A DNA stretch of 64,000 nucleotides from Sphingobium lactosutens DS20. GTDB lineage: Bacteria > Pseudomonadota > Alphaproteobacteria > Sphingomonadales > Sphingomonadaceae. Under the pieces are notes generated by a model, which ran no database searches, was not told where the DNA came from, and saw nothing but the letters and a program-made list of their open reading frames with translations. The DNA is taken from the NCBI RefSeq assembly GCF_000445105.1, contig NZ_ATDP01000091.1, positions 82,912 to 146,911 of the forward strand. Reading direction: 5' to 3'. Positions 47,676 to 58,457 of the stretch are shown here, one piece after another (the stretch's first letter is position 1; each line of letters begins with the position of its first letter). Made by a program: the position numbers and the translations under genes.

Positions 47676-50471
47676 TCAGCCTTTCTTCTGGCGACGGATT
47701 TCTTCACGCACGCTGTGACCCAGCGCATCGGCGACAAGAGCGGCCTGTTCGGCGACATGGCGCTTGGCCAGGCCCGTGGCGGGAGATGCGGACGGCTTGC
47801 GGCCCGCATAACGCGCCCGCATCGGCGCCTTACCGGCCATCGCCAGCGCTTCCTCGACATAGGGTTCGACGAAGAACCACGCGCCATTGTTGCGCGGTTC
47901 TTCCTGGCACCAGACGACTTCCTCCAAATTGGTCATGCGCGCGATGCGCTTGGCCAGTGCGTCGGTTGCGAACGGATAAATCTGTTCGATGCGCACGATC
48001 TGGGTATTCTGGTCGCCAGCGGCGTCGCGCGCTTCGGCGAGATCGTAGAAGACCTTGCCCGAACAAAGCACCAGCCGCTTCGTGTCCGTGTCGGCGGACC
48101 CGTTGGGGTCCGACAGGATGCGCTTGAAATGCGTGTCGCCCAGGAAATCCTCGGCCTTGCTCACCGCAGCCTTGTGCCGCAGCAGCGACTTGGGGGCCAT
48201 GATGATCAGCGGCTTGCGGAAGGGGCGCAGCATCTGCCGGCGCAGGGCGTGGAAATAATTTGCCGGGGTGGTGATGTTGGCGACCTGGATATTCCCTTCG
48301 GCGCAGAGCTGAAGGAAGCGCTCCAGACGGGCCGAGCTATGTTCCGGCCCCTGCCCTTCATAGCCGTGCGGCAGCAGGCAGACGAGCCCGTTGGACCGCA
48401 GCCACTTGGTTTCGGACGAGGCGATATACTGATCGAAGATGATCTGCGCACCATTGGCGAAATCGCCGAACTGCGCTTCCCAGATGACCAGGCTCTTGGG
48501 GTCCGCGAGCGCGAAGCCATATTCGAAGCCCAGCACGCCATATTCGGACAGCGGGCTGTCGAGCACTTCGAAGCGGCCGTGCGGCACCGTCGAAAGCGGG
48601 ATATATTTATTCTCGCTTTCCTGATCGACCCAGACAGCATGACGCTGGCTGAACGTGCCGCGACCCGAATCCTGACCGGACAGGCGCACGCCATAGCCTT
48701 CCGACAAGAGCGAGCCAAAGGCCAAGGCCTCGCCGGTCGCCCAGTCGAAATTCTCGTCCGACTTGAACATTTCTGCCTTGGCGTCGAGAACGCGCTTCAA
48801 CGTCTTGTGGACATTATGGCCCTCGGGCACCGTCGTCAGCGTACGGCCAAGGCTGTCGAACAGCTTTTGCGACACGCCGCTTTCGACCGTCTGGCGCGCG
48901 GTTTCGGCGTCGGCGGGCTTGTGGAGGCCAGACCAGCGACCCGCAAACCAGTCGGCCTTGTTGGCCTTGTAGCTCTTTGCCGCCTCGAACTCGTCCTCCA
49001 GATGGCTGACAAATTCAGACGTCGCCTTGCCGACGAACTCATCGTCGACCAGACCTTCGGCCTTCAACCGGGCGGAATAAATGTCGCTGACCGGCGGATG
49101 CTGGCGGATCTTCGCGTACATCTGCGGCTGCGTGAAGGAGGGTTCGTCGCCTTCATTATGACCGAAGCGCCGGTAGCACCACATGTCGATCACAATGTCG
49201 CGATGGAATTTCTGGCGATATTCCATCGCCAGCTTGCAGGCGAAGGTTACGGCTTCCGGATCGTCGCCATTGACGTGCAGGATCGGCGCCTGAACGCCCT
49301 TTGCCACGTCGCTGGGATAGGGCGAACCGCGCGAGAATTGCGGGCTGGTGGTGAAGCCGATCTGGTTGTTGACGACGAAGTGGACACAGCCGCCGGTATT
49401 ATATCCCGGCACGCCGGAAAAGCCGAAGCATTCCCAGACAATGCCCTGCCCGGCAAAGGCAGCATCACCGTGAATCAGGACCGGCAATACCTGTTCGTGA
49501 TTGGAGAGGTCATCGCGGAAGGTCTGTTGCGCGCGGACCTTGCCCAGCACCACCGGATCGACCGTTTCCAGGTGCGAGGGGTTGGGGACCAGCGACATAT
49601 GGACCTTGATCCCGTCAAATTCACGGTCGGTCGATGTGCCGAGGTGATATTTGACGTCGCCCGATCCACCGACATCTTCCGGATTAGCAGTGCCGCCGGA
49701 AAATTCGTGGAAAATGACACGGAAGCCCTTGGCCATCACATTGGCGAGCACGTTGAGGCGGCCGCGATGCGCCATGCCGAACACGATCTCGCGCACGCCG
49801 CTCGACCCGCCATATTTAATGACGGCTTCGAGCGCGGGGATCATGGATTCGCCGCCGTCGAGGCCAAAGCGCTTGGTGCCGACATATTTGCGGCCCAGGA
49901 ACTTCTCATATTGTTCGGCCTGAATGACCTTGGCCAGGATCGCCTTCTTGCCTTCGGGCGTGAAGTGGATTTCCTTGTCCTTGCCTTCCATCCGGTCCTG
50001 GAGGAAGCGGCGCTCCTCCACGTCCGAGATGTGCATATATTCAAGGCCGACATTGCCGCAGTAATTCTGCCGCAGGATCGCCACTAGTTCGCTGACGGTC
50101 GCATATTGCAGGCCGAGCGCCCCGCCCAGATAGATTTTCTTGGAGAGATCGGTGAGGCCGTGATATTCCGGCGACAGGTCGGCGGGCGCCTCGCGCTTGG
50201 CCAGGCCCAGCGGGTCCAGATTGGCGGCCAGATGGCCGCGCACGCGATAGGTCCGGATCAGCATCATCGCGCGAATGCTGTCTTCGGCCGCGGCGGTGAT
50301 ATCGGCGTCCGATACGGCCTTGCCCTGCGCCTTGGCGGCGGCCTTGACGGCCACCTGCATCTGCGTGGGGTCAAGCGCGCCGGTCAGATCATCGGTATCC
50401 GTCAGCGGCCAATTGTCGCGCGCCCAGCTTGGTCCGCGCTCGATCTCGAAATCCTGGTTCTCGTAACCCAT
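47676..50471 (-). CDS. sucA: 2-oxoglutarate dehydrogenase E1
   Basis: The protein is 931 residues from the ATG at 50471 ([20 protein letters not shown]), chosen because GGGACAGAAG precedes it; an ATG four codons upstream is also possible. Thiamine-diphosphate motifs include [23 protein letters not shown] and [19 protein letters not shown]. The transketolase pyrimidine-binding region lies towards the C-terminus, with [41 protein letters not shown]. It decarboxylates 2-oxoglutarate and reductively succinylates OdhB. Confidence 0.98.
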   Translation of the reverse strand: MGYENQDFEIERGPSWARDNWPLTDTDDLTGALDPTQMQVAVKAAAKAQGKAVSDADITAAAEDSIRAMMLIRTYRVRGHLAANLDPLGLAKREAPADLSPEYHGLTDLSKKIYLGGALGLQYATVSELVAILRQNYCGNVGLEYMHISDVEERRFLQDRMEGKDKEIHFTPEGKKAILAKVIQAEQYEKFLGRKYVGTKRFGLDGGESMIPALEAVIKYGGSSGVREIVFGMAHRGRLNVLANVMAKGFRVIFHEFSGGTANPEDVGGSGDVKYHLGTSTDREFDGIKVHMSLVPNPSHLETVDPVVLGKVRAQQTFRDDLSNHEQVLPVLIHGDAAFAGQGIVWECFGFSGVPGYNTGGCVHFVVNNQIGFTTSPQFSRGSPYPSDVAKGVQAPILHVNGDDPEAVTFACKLAMEYRQKFHRDIVIDMWCYRRFGHNEGDEPSFTQPQMYAKIRQHPPVSDIYSARLKAEGLVDDEFVGKATSEFVSHLEDEFEAAKSYKANKADWFAGRWSGLHKPADAETARQTVESGVSQKLFDSLGRTLTTVPEGHNVHKTLKRVLDAKAEMFKSDENFDWATGEALAFGSLLSEGYGVRLSGQDSGRGTFSQRHAVWVDQESENKYIPLSTVPHGRFEVLDSPLSEYGVLGFEYGFALADPKSLVIWEAQFGDFANGAQIIFDQYIASSETKWLRSNGLVCLLPHGYEGQGPEHSSARLERFLQLCAEGNIQVANITTPANYFHALRRQMLRPFRKPLIIMAPKSLLRHKAAVSKAEDFLGDTHFKRILSDPNGSADTDTKRLVLCSGKVFYDLAEARDAAGDQNTQIVRIEQIYPFATDALAKRIARMTNLEEVVWCQEEPRNNGAWFFVEPYVEEALAMAGKAPMRARYAGRKPSASPATGLAKRHVAEQAALVADALGHSVREEIRRQKKG

Positions 50472-50516
50472 CTTCTGTCCCATCTGCGCCGCGTGCAGTC
50501 GCGGAAGCGGGAGTAT

Positions 50517-50544
50517 ATGCGGTCGGGGTGCAGCCCGACCGCAT
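50517..50544 (-). other. Perfect hairpin between sucD and sucA
   Basis: ATGCGGTCGGG (50517-50527) pairs with CCCGACCGCAT (50534-50544) around a six-base loop. It lies in the 91-base sucD-sucA gap. No clear T-run follows on the minus strand, so it is probably an mRNA processing or stability element, or a partial terminator. Confidence 0.65.
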
Positions 50545-50562
50545 CTATATGTAGGAGTTATC

Positions 50563-51447
50563 TTACCCCTTCAAGACCTCGACCAGCGTGGAGCCAAGCT
50601 CCGACGGGCTGGCCGCAACCTTGATGCCGGCCGCTTCCATCGCCGCGATCTTGCTCTCCGCGTCACCCTTGCCGCCGGATACGATCGCGCCGGCATGGCC
50701 CATGCGACGGCCCGGAGGCGCCGTGCGGCCCGCGATGAAGCCGGCCATCGGCTTCTTGCGGCCCTTCTTGGCCTCGTCGATCAGGAACTGCGCGGCCTGT
50801 TCTTCCGCATCGCCGCCGATTTCACCGATCATGATGATCGATTCGGTCGCGTCGTCGGCCAGGAACAGCTCCAGCACGTCGATGAAATTGGTGCCATTGA
50901 CCGGATCGCCGCCGATGCCGACAGCCGTGGTCTGACCGAGGCCCGCGTTGGAGGTCTGGAACACCGCTTCATAGGTCAGCGTGCCCGAGCGCGACACGAC
51001 GCCGACGCTGCCCTTCTTGAAGATGCTGCCGGGCATGATGCCGATCTTGCATTCGTCAGGGGTCAGGACGCCGGGGCAGTTGGGACCGATCAGGCGCGAC
51101 TTGCTGCCCGAGAGAGCGCGCTTCACACGTACCATGTCGAGGACGGGGATGCCTTCGGTGATGCAGACGATCAGCGGGATTTCCGCGTCGATGGCTTCGA
51201 GGATCGAGTCCGCGGCGAATGGCGGCGGAACATAGATGACCGAAGCGTCGGCGCCGGTCTTCGACTTGGCTTCCGCGACCGTGTCGTACATGGGCAGGCC
51301 GATATGGGTCGTGCCGCCCTTGCCCGGGGTCACGCCCGCGACCATCTGCGTGCCATAGGCCAGCGCCTGTTCGGTGTGGAAGGTCCCGGTTGCGCCGGTC
51401 ATACCCTGGGTGATGACCTTGGTATTCTTGTTCACCAGAATGGACAT
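50563..51447 (-). CDS. sucD: Succinyl-CoA synthetase alpha subunit
   Basis: The 294-residue protein starts [20 protein letters not shown]. The CoA-binding Rossmann domain includes [20 protein letters not shown]. The phosphohistidine loop is [21 protein letters not shown] with the active His. It converts succinyl-CoA, ADP and Pi to succinate, CoA and ATP together with SucC. SucC is not in this window; sucD follows mdh directly, which is unlike the mdh-sucCD order of many alphaproteobacteria. Confidence 0.98.
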   Translation of the reverse strand: MSILVNKNTKVITQGMTGATGTFHTEQALAYGTQMVAGVTPGKGGTTHIGLPMYDTVAEAKSKTGADASVIYVPPPFAADSILEAIDAEIPLIVCITEGIPVLDMVRVKRALSGSKSRLIGPNCPGVLTPDECKIGIMPGSIFKKGSVGVVSRSGTLTYEAVFQTSNAGLGQTTAVGIGGDPVNGTNFIDVLELFLADDATESIIMIGEIGGDAEEQAAQFLIDEAKKGRKKPMAGFIAGRTAPPGRRMGHAGAIVSGGKGDAESKIAAMEAAGIKVAASPSELGSTLVEVLKG

Positions 51448-51488
51448 GCGTGTCCCTTTTCGTCTGTGACGTGGCAGTTCATGAAAAG

Positions 51489-51526
51489 CAGCCCGCCACC
51501 GGCTGCACACTTACCGGGGCGGGCTG
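51489..51526 (-). terminator. Terminator-like hairpin between mdh and sucD
   Basis: On the minus strand, CAGCCCGCC (51526-51518) pairs with GGCGGGCTG (51497-51489) and is followed by CTTTT. The inner part can extend the stem with CGG/CCG. It lies just past the mdh stop, so part of the mdh transcripts should end here. Confidence 0.7.
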
Positions 51527-51541
51527 AAACATCTCAGTCGA

Positions 51542-52820
<1,279 letters not shown>

Positions 52821-53933
52821 TTATTTGGGGCCGTGGCCCAGCGCCAGATAATCGTCCGACTGCATCTCCAGCAGACGCGACACGGTGCGCTCAAATTCGA
52901 AGGCTCCGTCGCCCGTAGGATAGAGACGCTCAGGCGAAGCATCGGCCGATGCCAGCAGCTTCACCTTATATTCGTAGAGCGAGTCGATCAGCGTGACGAA
53001 ACGCGCCGCCTCATTGCGCTTTTCCGGCCCCAGAACCGGGATGCCGACGATGATGACGCTATGATATTTGCGCGCGATCGCCAGATAATCCGGCGCCCCC
53101 CGCGCCTCCACGCAAAGCCGCTTGAACGAAAAGACAGCGACGCCTTTGAGGCTTTTGGGCACATGCAGGGTGCGGCCGCCCTGAACGGGAATATCCTCGG
53201 CCGGCACCTTGGCCCGATCCTCCACGGAAAAATCGGTCAGTCGGAAAAAGGCCTCGGACAGGGCGCGGGTCGCCTCCGGCCCATTGGGGCAGTGCCAAAG
53301 CTGCGCATCCCCCAACCGGTCGCGCCGATAATCGGTGGGACCGTTGAGGCTCATGACATCCAGCTTCGCCTTGATAAGGTCGATGAAGGGCAGGAACAGC
53401 TGGCGATTGAGGCCATCCTTGTAGAGATCATCAGGGACGCGGTTCGACGTCGTGACAATGGTCACGCGCTTGTCGAGCAACCCGGTGAACAGGCGCGACA
53501 TGATCGCCGCGTCGGCCATATTGTTGACCACCATTTCGTCGAAGCAGAGCAGGCGCGCTTCTTCCGCCAGCGACTCGACCACCGGCGGGATCGGGTCGCC
53601 CGTTTCCGACTTGCGCGCTTCGGCGAGACGGGCATGGACGTCGAGCATAAATTCGTGGAAATGCGCGCGCTTCTTGCGCTTGACCTGTACCGTGTCGAAG
53701 AACAGGTCCATCAGCATGGATTTGCCCCGCCCGACACCGCCCCACATATAAAGGCCGCGCGGCGGCTCCGGCGCCTTGCGCAGCAATTTCCACAGCGTCG
53801 ACCCCCGCGCTGGCGTTGCCTCCAACTCCTGCTGCATCTGGCCCAGCCGCTCGGCAGCGGCGCGCTGATCGGGGTCAGGCCTGAGTTCGCCGAACTTCAC
53901 CAGTGCATCATAGCGGGCGAGAATGGTCGTCAC
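52821..53933 (-). CDS. zapE: ZapE/AFG1-family ATPase
   Basis: The 370-residue P-loop protein has its Walker A motif at about residues 65-72 (GGVGRGKS). The Walker B is in ARLLCFDEMVVNNMADA. The sensor segment is TIVTTSNRVPDDLYKDGLNRQLFLPFI. ZapE promotes Z-ring function under stress in gammaproteobacteria; the eukaryotic relative AFG1 is a mitochondrial chaperone. It is translationally coupled (ATGA overlap) to a thioesterase gene that follows sdhB. Confidence 0.93.
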   Translation of the reverse strand: MTTILARYDALVKFGELRPDPDQRAAAERLGQMQQELEATPARGSTLWKLLRKAPEPPRGLYMWGGVGRGKSMLMDLFFDTVQVKRKKRAHFHEFMLDVHARLAEARKSETGDPIPPVVESLAEEARLLCFDEMVVNNMADAAIMSRLFTGLLDKRVTIVTTSNRVPDDLYKDGLNRQLFLPFIDLIKAKLDVMSLNGPTDYRRDRLGDAQLWHCPNGPEATRALSEAFFRLTDFSVEDRAKVPAEDIPVQGGRTLHVPKSLKGVAVFSFKRLCVEARGAPDYLAIARKYHSVIIVGIPVLGPEKRNEAARFVTLIDSLYEYKVKLLASADASPERLYPTGDGAFEFERTVSRLLEMQSDDYLALGHGPK

Positions 53934-54391
53934 TGCGGCTTGGGCGCCTTTCGAATGGTGGCCGTAGAGGCGGCCACCGCCTCACCATTCTGCGTCATCA
54001 GCATCCGCAGGAAGAAAAGACGCCCGGTTTCCCGCAATATCTCGACCTCAGCGACCAGATCAGGCCCCACCTTTCCCGCGCCCAGATATTGCATGCTAAG
54101 GTCAATGGTAACACCATTAATCTGCGCCTGGTGCCCCATGATCCACAAACCGCCGAAATAGGCGTGATCGGCAAAAGCCGCGAGAAAACCGCCATGCAGC
54201 GTATCGAGCCGGTTGCGATGGCTGGAGCGCGTTTCCAGGGCGACCCGAGCGCGCGTTGGCCCGTCCGCCCGCATATATCCCCGCCCGATCGCTTGCAAAA
54301 AAGTGTCGGGGTGCGGATCGGAACAGGCCGCCCATCCCGCCCATTTGCCTTCGCTCAGCGGTCGACCGCCGGCTACGCCATCGCTCGTCAA
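53930..54391 (-). CDS. PaaI-like hotdog thioesterase
   Basis: The 153-residue protein starts at a TTG one base after the sdhB stop (MTSDGVAGGRPLSEGKWAGW when translated). The hotdog core RLDTLHGGFLAAFADHAYFGG carries the HGG motif and an acidic residue as in PaaI-type acyl-CoA thioesterases. No better in-frame start was seen before the conserved region; the next ATG (MRADGPTRARV) would lose about 39 residues. The acyl-CoA substrate is unknown. It sits between sdhB and zapE and overlaps zapE by four bases. Confidence 0.82.
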   Translation of the reverse strand: MTSDGVAGGRPLSEGKWAGWAACSDPHPDTFLQAIGRGYMRADGPTRARVALETRSSHRNRLDTLHGGFLAAFADHAYFGGLWIMGHQAQINGVTIDLSMQYLGAGKVGPDLVAEVEILRETGRLFFLRMLMTQNGEAVAASTATIRKAPKPQ

Positions 54392-54392
54392 C

Positions 54393-55181
54393 TCAAAGCT
54401 GCCGTTCGACCATCATCTTCTTGGTTTCCGCGATCGCCTTGGCCGGGCTCAGGCCCTTGGGGCAGACATTCGCGCAATTCATGATGGTGTGGCAGCGATA
54501 GAGGCGGAAGGGATCCTCCAGCTCGTCCAGGCGCTCACCGGTATATTCGTCCCGGCTGTCGGCCAGCCAGCGATAGGCCTGGAGCAGGATGGCGGGACCA
54601 AGGAACTTGTCGCTGTTCCACCAGTAGCTGGGGCAGCTCGTCGAGCAGCAGGCGCACAGGATGCACTCATAAAGGCCATCCAGCTTCTCGCGGTCTTGCG
54701 GAGACTGGAGCCGCTCCTTGCCGCTGGGCGGCGGACTGACGGTTTGCAGCCACGGCTTGATGCTGTTGTACTGCGCGTAGAAATGCGTGAAGTCGGGCAC
54801 CAGATCCTTGATGACGTCCATGTGCGGCAGCGGCGTGATCTGCACCTGCTTGCCCGCGCATTCGTCGATCGCGGTGGTGCAGGCGAGGCCGTTCTTGCCG
54901 TTCATGTTCATCGAGCAGGAGCCGCAAATGCCTTCGCGGCACGAGCGGCGGAAGGTCAGCGTGGGATCATATTCATTCTTGATCTTGAGCAGCGCGTCGA
55001 GGACCATCGGGCCGCACTGGTCCAGATCCACTTCGAACGTGTCGTAGCGCGGATTCTGGCCGGAGTCTGGATCGTAGCGATAGACCTTGAAGCTGCGCAC
55101 ATTGGTGGCGCCTTGGGGCGCTTTATAGGTTACGCCCTTGCCGTTGATCTTGCTGTTCTTGGGCAACGCAAATTCGGCCAT
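54393..55181 (-). CDS. sdhB: Succinate dehydrogenase iron-sulfur subunit
   Basis: The 262-residue protein starts [20 protein letters not shown]. Clusters in order are the [2Fe-2S] ligands in [21 protein letters not shown], the [4Fe-4S] ligands in [17 protein letters not shown], and the [3Fe-4S] ligands in [14 protein letters not shown]. It passes electrons from SdhA to quinone at SdhCD. It is encoded about 30 kb from sdhCDA and is followed by a thioesterase and zapE on the same strand. The start is fixed by family alignment. Confidence 0.98.
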   Translation of the reverse strand: MAEFALPKNSKINGKGVTYKAPQGATNVRSFKVYRYDPDSGQNPRYDTFEVDLDQCGPMVLDALLKIKNEYDPTLTFRRSCREGICGSCSMNMNGKNGLACTTAIDECAGKQVQITPLPHMDVIKDLVPDFTHFYAQYNSIKPWLQTVSPPPSGKERLQSPQDREKLDGLYECILCACCSTSCPSYWWNSDKFLGPAILLQAYRWLADSRDEYTGERLDELEDPFRLYRCHTIMNCANVCPKGLSPAKAIAETKKMMVERQL

Positions 55182-55402
55182 CGCTCGTCGAGCCTCTTCG
55201 GGAATGTGTGTCGGGTCGCCGCCCGAATAGCAAAAAATCCGCAAAGGTCCAGCGTTGAGGGCGATGTTTCTCCCCAAAACCCTTGTTGCAACAGGCTTGC
55301 AAAACCCGCCGTGACGACTTGCTTCCTGTCTCTGTCGCGCTAGGGCGAACGACATGCGCGCATGCTGCGCCTATTGGCCCCCGCCCTTCATGGATCACCC
55401 GC

Positions 55403-56476
55403 TTGCCGACCGACATCGCCTTCCTCGCCATCGCAGAAGCGCACCAAATCTATCATTGGCTGCCCGCCGCACTGGAACTGGCACGGCGTTCGAGCGTGCG
55501 GGTCAGCGTGCTGGCGCCATCCGACACCATGCTGGACCTGATCGGCAGCTATGATCCGGAGGGGCGACTGGAGCCGGTGCGCCTGACGCGTCCGCCGCTG
55601 CAACCCGACTCGCTGTTTCGCCAGCCCTCCCGCTTCGCCACCCTGCTGCTCAACCACCGGAGGATCGCGCGATGTCCCGTGATCGTCACGACTGAAATCA
55701 GCAGCGCCCGGCTGCGACACATGCCCGGCTTTTCATCCCGCATGATTCACATCAAACATGGCGCCGGCGACCGCGAGGGCGGCTATAAGAAAGGCCATGC
55801 CGCGTTCGACCTGACGATAGTGGGCGGCGAAAAGGACAGGCGCCGGCTGATCGCGCGTGGCCTTGGGACGCAAGACAATGTGCGCGTGGGCGGCTACCCC
55901 AAATTCGAACTGAAGGCGAACAGGCAGCGCTTCTTTTCGGACGACAAGCCGGTGCTGCTCTACAACCCCCATTTCGACGCCAAATTGTCCTCCTGGATCA
56001 ACCATGGCCCGTCGGTCATGGCGGCGCTGGAGTCGCTGACGGACTGGAACGTCATCATCGCGCCGCATGTCAAATTGGCACAGCGCGTGCCCCCGATCGT
56101 CAGTGCCGCTCCGCATATCCGGGTGGACATGGGCAGTCGCCATTCGATCGACATGAGCTATACGATGAGCGCGGACCTCTATCTGGGCGACGTGTCGAGC
56201 CAGGTTTATGAATTTCTGATCGCACCGCGCCCCTGCGTCTTCCTGAACCTCGATCATCATGATGGGGCGGGCGCGGCTTTTTCGCACTGGCGTCTGGGAC
56301 AGGCGATCGACAGCATGGACGCGCTGGCCCCTGCGCTGGCGCGTGCGAATGGCTTGCAAGCCGGGTTCCGTGACGTGCAGGAAGCAGCGATGCGTGATTC
56401 CATCGACCAGTCTCCCATCCCCGCCTCGCAGCGCCAGGCCGACATCATCCTCGATTTTCTGAAGGGCGCCGCATGA
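55403..56476 (+). CDS. CDP-glycerol glycerophosphotransferase-like (TagF/TagB-like) protein
   Basis: The protein is about 357 residues from a TTG at 55403 (LPTDIAFLAIAEAHQIYHWL); there is no in-frame ATG nearby, so the start is uncertain. The GT-B-like pattern of the TagF group is present: MIHIKHGAGDREGGYKKGHAAFDLTIVGGEK, then VGGYPKFELKANRQRFF. LLYNPHFDAKLSSW, NVIIAPHVKLAQ and SADLYLGDVSSQVYEFLIAPRPCVFLNLDHHDG follow. TagF-type enzymes transfer glycerol phosphate from CDP-glycerol. Here the donor is unknown. Its stop overlaps the next gene's ATG (ATGA). Confidence 0.8.
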   Translation: MPTDIAFLAIAEAHQIYHWLPAALELARRSSVRVSVLAPSDTMLDLIGSYDPEGRLEPVRLTRPPLQPDSLFRQPSRFATLLLNHRRIARCPVIVTTEISSARLRHMPGFSSRMIHIKHGAGDREGGYKKGHAAFDLTIVGGEKDRRRLIARGLGTQDNVRVGGYPKFELKANRQRFFSDDKPVLLYNPHFDAKLSSWINHGPSVMAALESLTDWNVIIAPHVKLAQRVPPIVSAAPHIRVDMGSRHSIDMSYTMSADLYLGDVSSQVYEFLIAPRPCVFLNLDHHDGAGAAFSHWRLGQAIDSMDALAPALARANGLQAGFRDVQEAAMRDSIDQSPIPASQRQADIILDFLKGAA

Positions 56477-57576
56477 GCCAGCTTCTCTCCACTTCTCTGG
56501 GGCCGGTCCGGCTGATCGGCGAGAATGCGACGCCAATCTGGGGCATGCCAAATGCCGAGCGGAACCGGCGCATGGCGGAAAGCGCGGCGAACAACGGCCG
56601 CCAGTTGGCGAGCGGGCACGAACTGCTGTTCAACCTGACCTATGCGTTCGACCCGCTGCTGCTGACGCTCGTACTGGAAACGCCCGGCACGGTGTTCACC
56701 TGGGGTGGCGCGCCGATCGTGGGCCAAGTCGTGCAAGGCACCGATCCCCTTACCGCCGCGCATGTGATCGATCTGTCGGACGGGCGGCGGCTCTATAATC
56801 GCCAGCTGCGCAAGCTGGAGCAACCGATGGTGCGCGAACTGACGCCAGCGACCCGGCGCGAGATTGAGCGCCGCAGCTATTTCGGCGCTTACAAGGGCGT
56901 GACCGATCTGCTGACCAAATATCTCTGGCCAGAACTGGCGCTGGTGCTGACCCGGATCGCCGCGCAATTGCGCATGACGCCCAACATGGTGTCGGTGATC
57001 GGCGTCAGCCTGTGTCTGCTTGCGACCTTCCTCTTTGCCAAGGGACTCTATTGGACCGGATTCCTGTCCGGATTCATCTTCATGGTGCTGGACACGGTGG
57101 ATGGAAAGCTCGCCCGCTGCACCATCACCTCGTCCAAATGGGGCAATGTCATCGACCATGGCGTCGACCTCGTCCACCCACCCTTCTGGTGGTATTTCTG
57201 GGGGACGGGCCTCGCTTATTGGGGTCTGCAACTGCCGGGTGCAACCTTCGCCTTCGTCATGACGGCGGTCGTTGCCGGCTATGTGCTGCAACGGGTGATC
57301 GAGGGTCTGTTCCTCAAGGACTTCAAGATGGACATCCATGTCTGGCGGCGGTTCGACAGCCAGTTCAGGCTGATCACGGCGCGGCGGAACCCCAATATGG
57401 TGATCCTGTTCGTCGCCCTGCTGTTCGGGCGACCGGACATCGGCCTGGTCGCGCTGGCGTGGTGGACCGTCATTTCGTTGATCGTTCATGCCATACGCCT
57501 CGCCCAGGCCTACGCGGTCGCGCGGTCGGGACGGCCGATCATCAGTTGGATGGACGAGGCGGAGGGACAGGCATGA
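56473..57576 (+). CDS. CDP-alcohol phosphatidyltransferase with N-terminal extension
   Basis: The 367-residue protein has the complete CDP-alcohol phosphotransferase motif DTVDGKLARCTITSSKWGNV plus IDHGVDL (D-x2-D-G-x2-A-R-x8-G-x3-D-x3-D), at about residues 210-236. Five to six membrane helices make up the second half. The first ~130 residues are soluble and begin MSQLLSTSLGPVRLIGENAT. They may be a nucleotidyl-like domain, as in two-domain inositol-phosphate synthases, but no GxGxR loop was seen. It should join a phospho-alcohol to a CDP-activated group. Start and stop both overlap neighbours by four bases. Confidence 0.88.
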   Translation: MSQLLSTSLGPVRLIGENATPIWGMPNAERNRRMAESAANNGRQLASGHELLFNLTYAFDPLLLTLVLETPGTVFTWGGAPIVGQVVQGTDPLTAAHVIDLSDGRRLYNRQLRKLEQPMVRELTPATRREIERRSYFGAYKGVTDLLTKYLWPELALVLTRIAAQLRMTPNMVSVIGVSLCLLATFLFAKGLYWTGFLSGFIFMVLDTVDGKLARCTITSSKWGNVIDHGVDLVHPPFWWYFWGTGLAYWGLQLPGATFAFVMTAVVAGYVLQRVIEGLFLKDFKMDIHVWRRFDSQFRLITARRNPNMVILFVALLFGRPDIGLVALAWWTVISLIVHAIRLAQAYAVARSGRPIISWMDEAEGQA

Positions 57577-58013
57577 ACGCGACGATCGAGAAATTCGGCT
57601 ATCCGGCCACGCTGGTGGCGCAGTTCGATCATTGGCTGGTGTTGCTACGGCCGAGCCAGCCCACGCTGGGATCACTGGTGCTTGCCGCGCGAAGCGACGC
57701 CACGGCGTTCGGCGACCTGCCCGCAGAGGCGCATGCAGAACTAAAGACCGCCACCGCCACGATCGAGGCGGCGCTGACCCAGGCAGTGGGCTATGACAAG
57801 ATCAACTATCTGATGCTGATGATGGTCGATCCCCACGTCCATTTCCACGTCATCCCCCGCTACGAAGGCAGCCGCACCGCCGCAGGCCTGACGATCATGG
57901 ACGCGGGATGGCCGGGCCAGCCTGACCTCAGTTCAGCGATCAAGCTGGACGGCGAGGTGGACAGCTTGCGCGATATTATCAATCGTCATTTCGATAGCGA
58001 AATAATCAGCTAA
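57573..58013 (+). CDS. HIT-family (histidine triad) protein
   Basis: The 146-residue protein starts MNATIEKFGYPATLVAQFDH. The triad region is VDPHVHFHVIPRYEG (HxHxHxxP, with the last position changed from His to Pro-Arg). HIT proteins hydrolyse or transfer nucleotidyl groups (Ap4A hydrolase, GalT-like, adenylated intermediates). Coupled by an ATGA overlap to the CDP-alcohol transferase, it could process a nucleotide-activated intermediate of the same pathway. That role is inference. Confidence 0.87.
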   Translation: MNATIEKFGYPATLVAQFDHWLVLLRPSQPTLGSLVLAARSDATAFGDLPAEAHAELKTATATIEAALTQAVGYDKINYLMLMMVDPHVHFHVIPRYEGSRTAAGLTIMDAGWPGQPDLSSAIKLDGEVDSLRDIINRHFDSEIIS

Positions 58014-58457
58014 TCCTGTAGGCAGCGACATAGATTGGAATGGGTGCATCAACCTGAAAGTCATGGGCATCGCGATCCATGACGAACGCGGTGCCGCCAT
58101 CTGTGCTGGAAGATGTCAGCCTGCGCCCGTCATCTTGATGGCCAGATCTGCCGCTAGATGAGTTCCTCCCTCAGGGATTTGACGAATGTCTCGACAGCGG
58201 AGTTGTCGCGGCAGTTGCGCTTGCCATTCATCGATGTGCGCGGGCCACACGTATGCAGTGTCTTCTGTTTTTCATTAGAGCAATATTAGCTGCCGCGCTC
58301 GGAGGGGACGTGCAGCGCTTGGGGGCTGGCTCAGGGGCACCGCCATGTCGGATGCCCGGATCGCCAAATCCGTCCTGGCTACGGCCCCCTTCGACCTTGG
58401 GCTATCTCAGCCACATCAACGTCGCCGTCCACCACAAAACCGGCATCAGCTCCAATT
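58014..58457. other. Accessory gap with IS remnant (444 bp)
   Basis: It contains an IS3-type transposase tail (58154-58240, minus). A possible minus-strand open frame reaches about 58008 with the readable tail GGTAFVMDRDAHDFQVDAPI and no recognised family. The stretch 58250-58457 shows no gene. The region separates the phospho-alcohol operon from the accessory catabolic genes. Confidence 0.5.
58154..58240 (-). pseudogene. Remnant of an IS3-type transposase (C-terminal tail)
   Basis: Translation of this stretch on the minus strand gives RTSMNGKRNCRDNSAVETFV followed by KSLREELI and a stop. This matches the C-terminal integrase-core motif of IS3-family OrfB (S-M-S-x-K-G-N-C-x-D-N-x-x-V-E-x-F). 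The rest of the transposase is missing, so it is a decayed insertion. Confidence 0.7.

Noticed and set aside
47715..50087. 790-codon plus-strand frame opposite sucA.
   Set aside because: Antisense to a full-length E1 gene with all motifs; the translation shows no known domain and is His/Arg/Ala-rich like other shadow frames.
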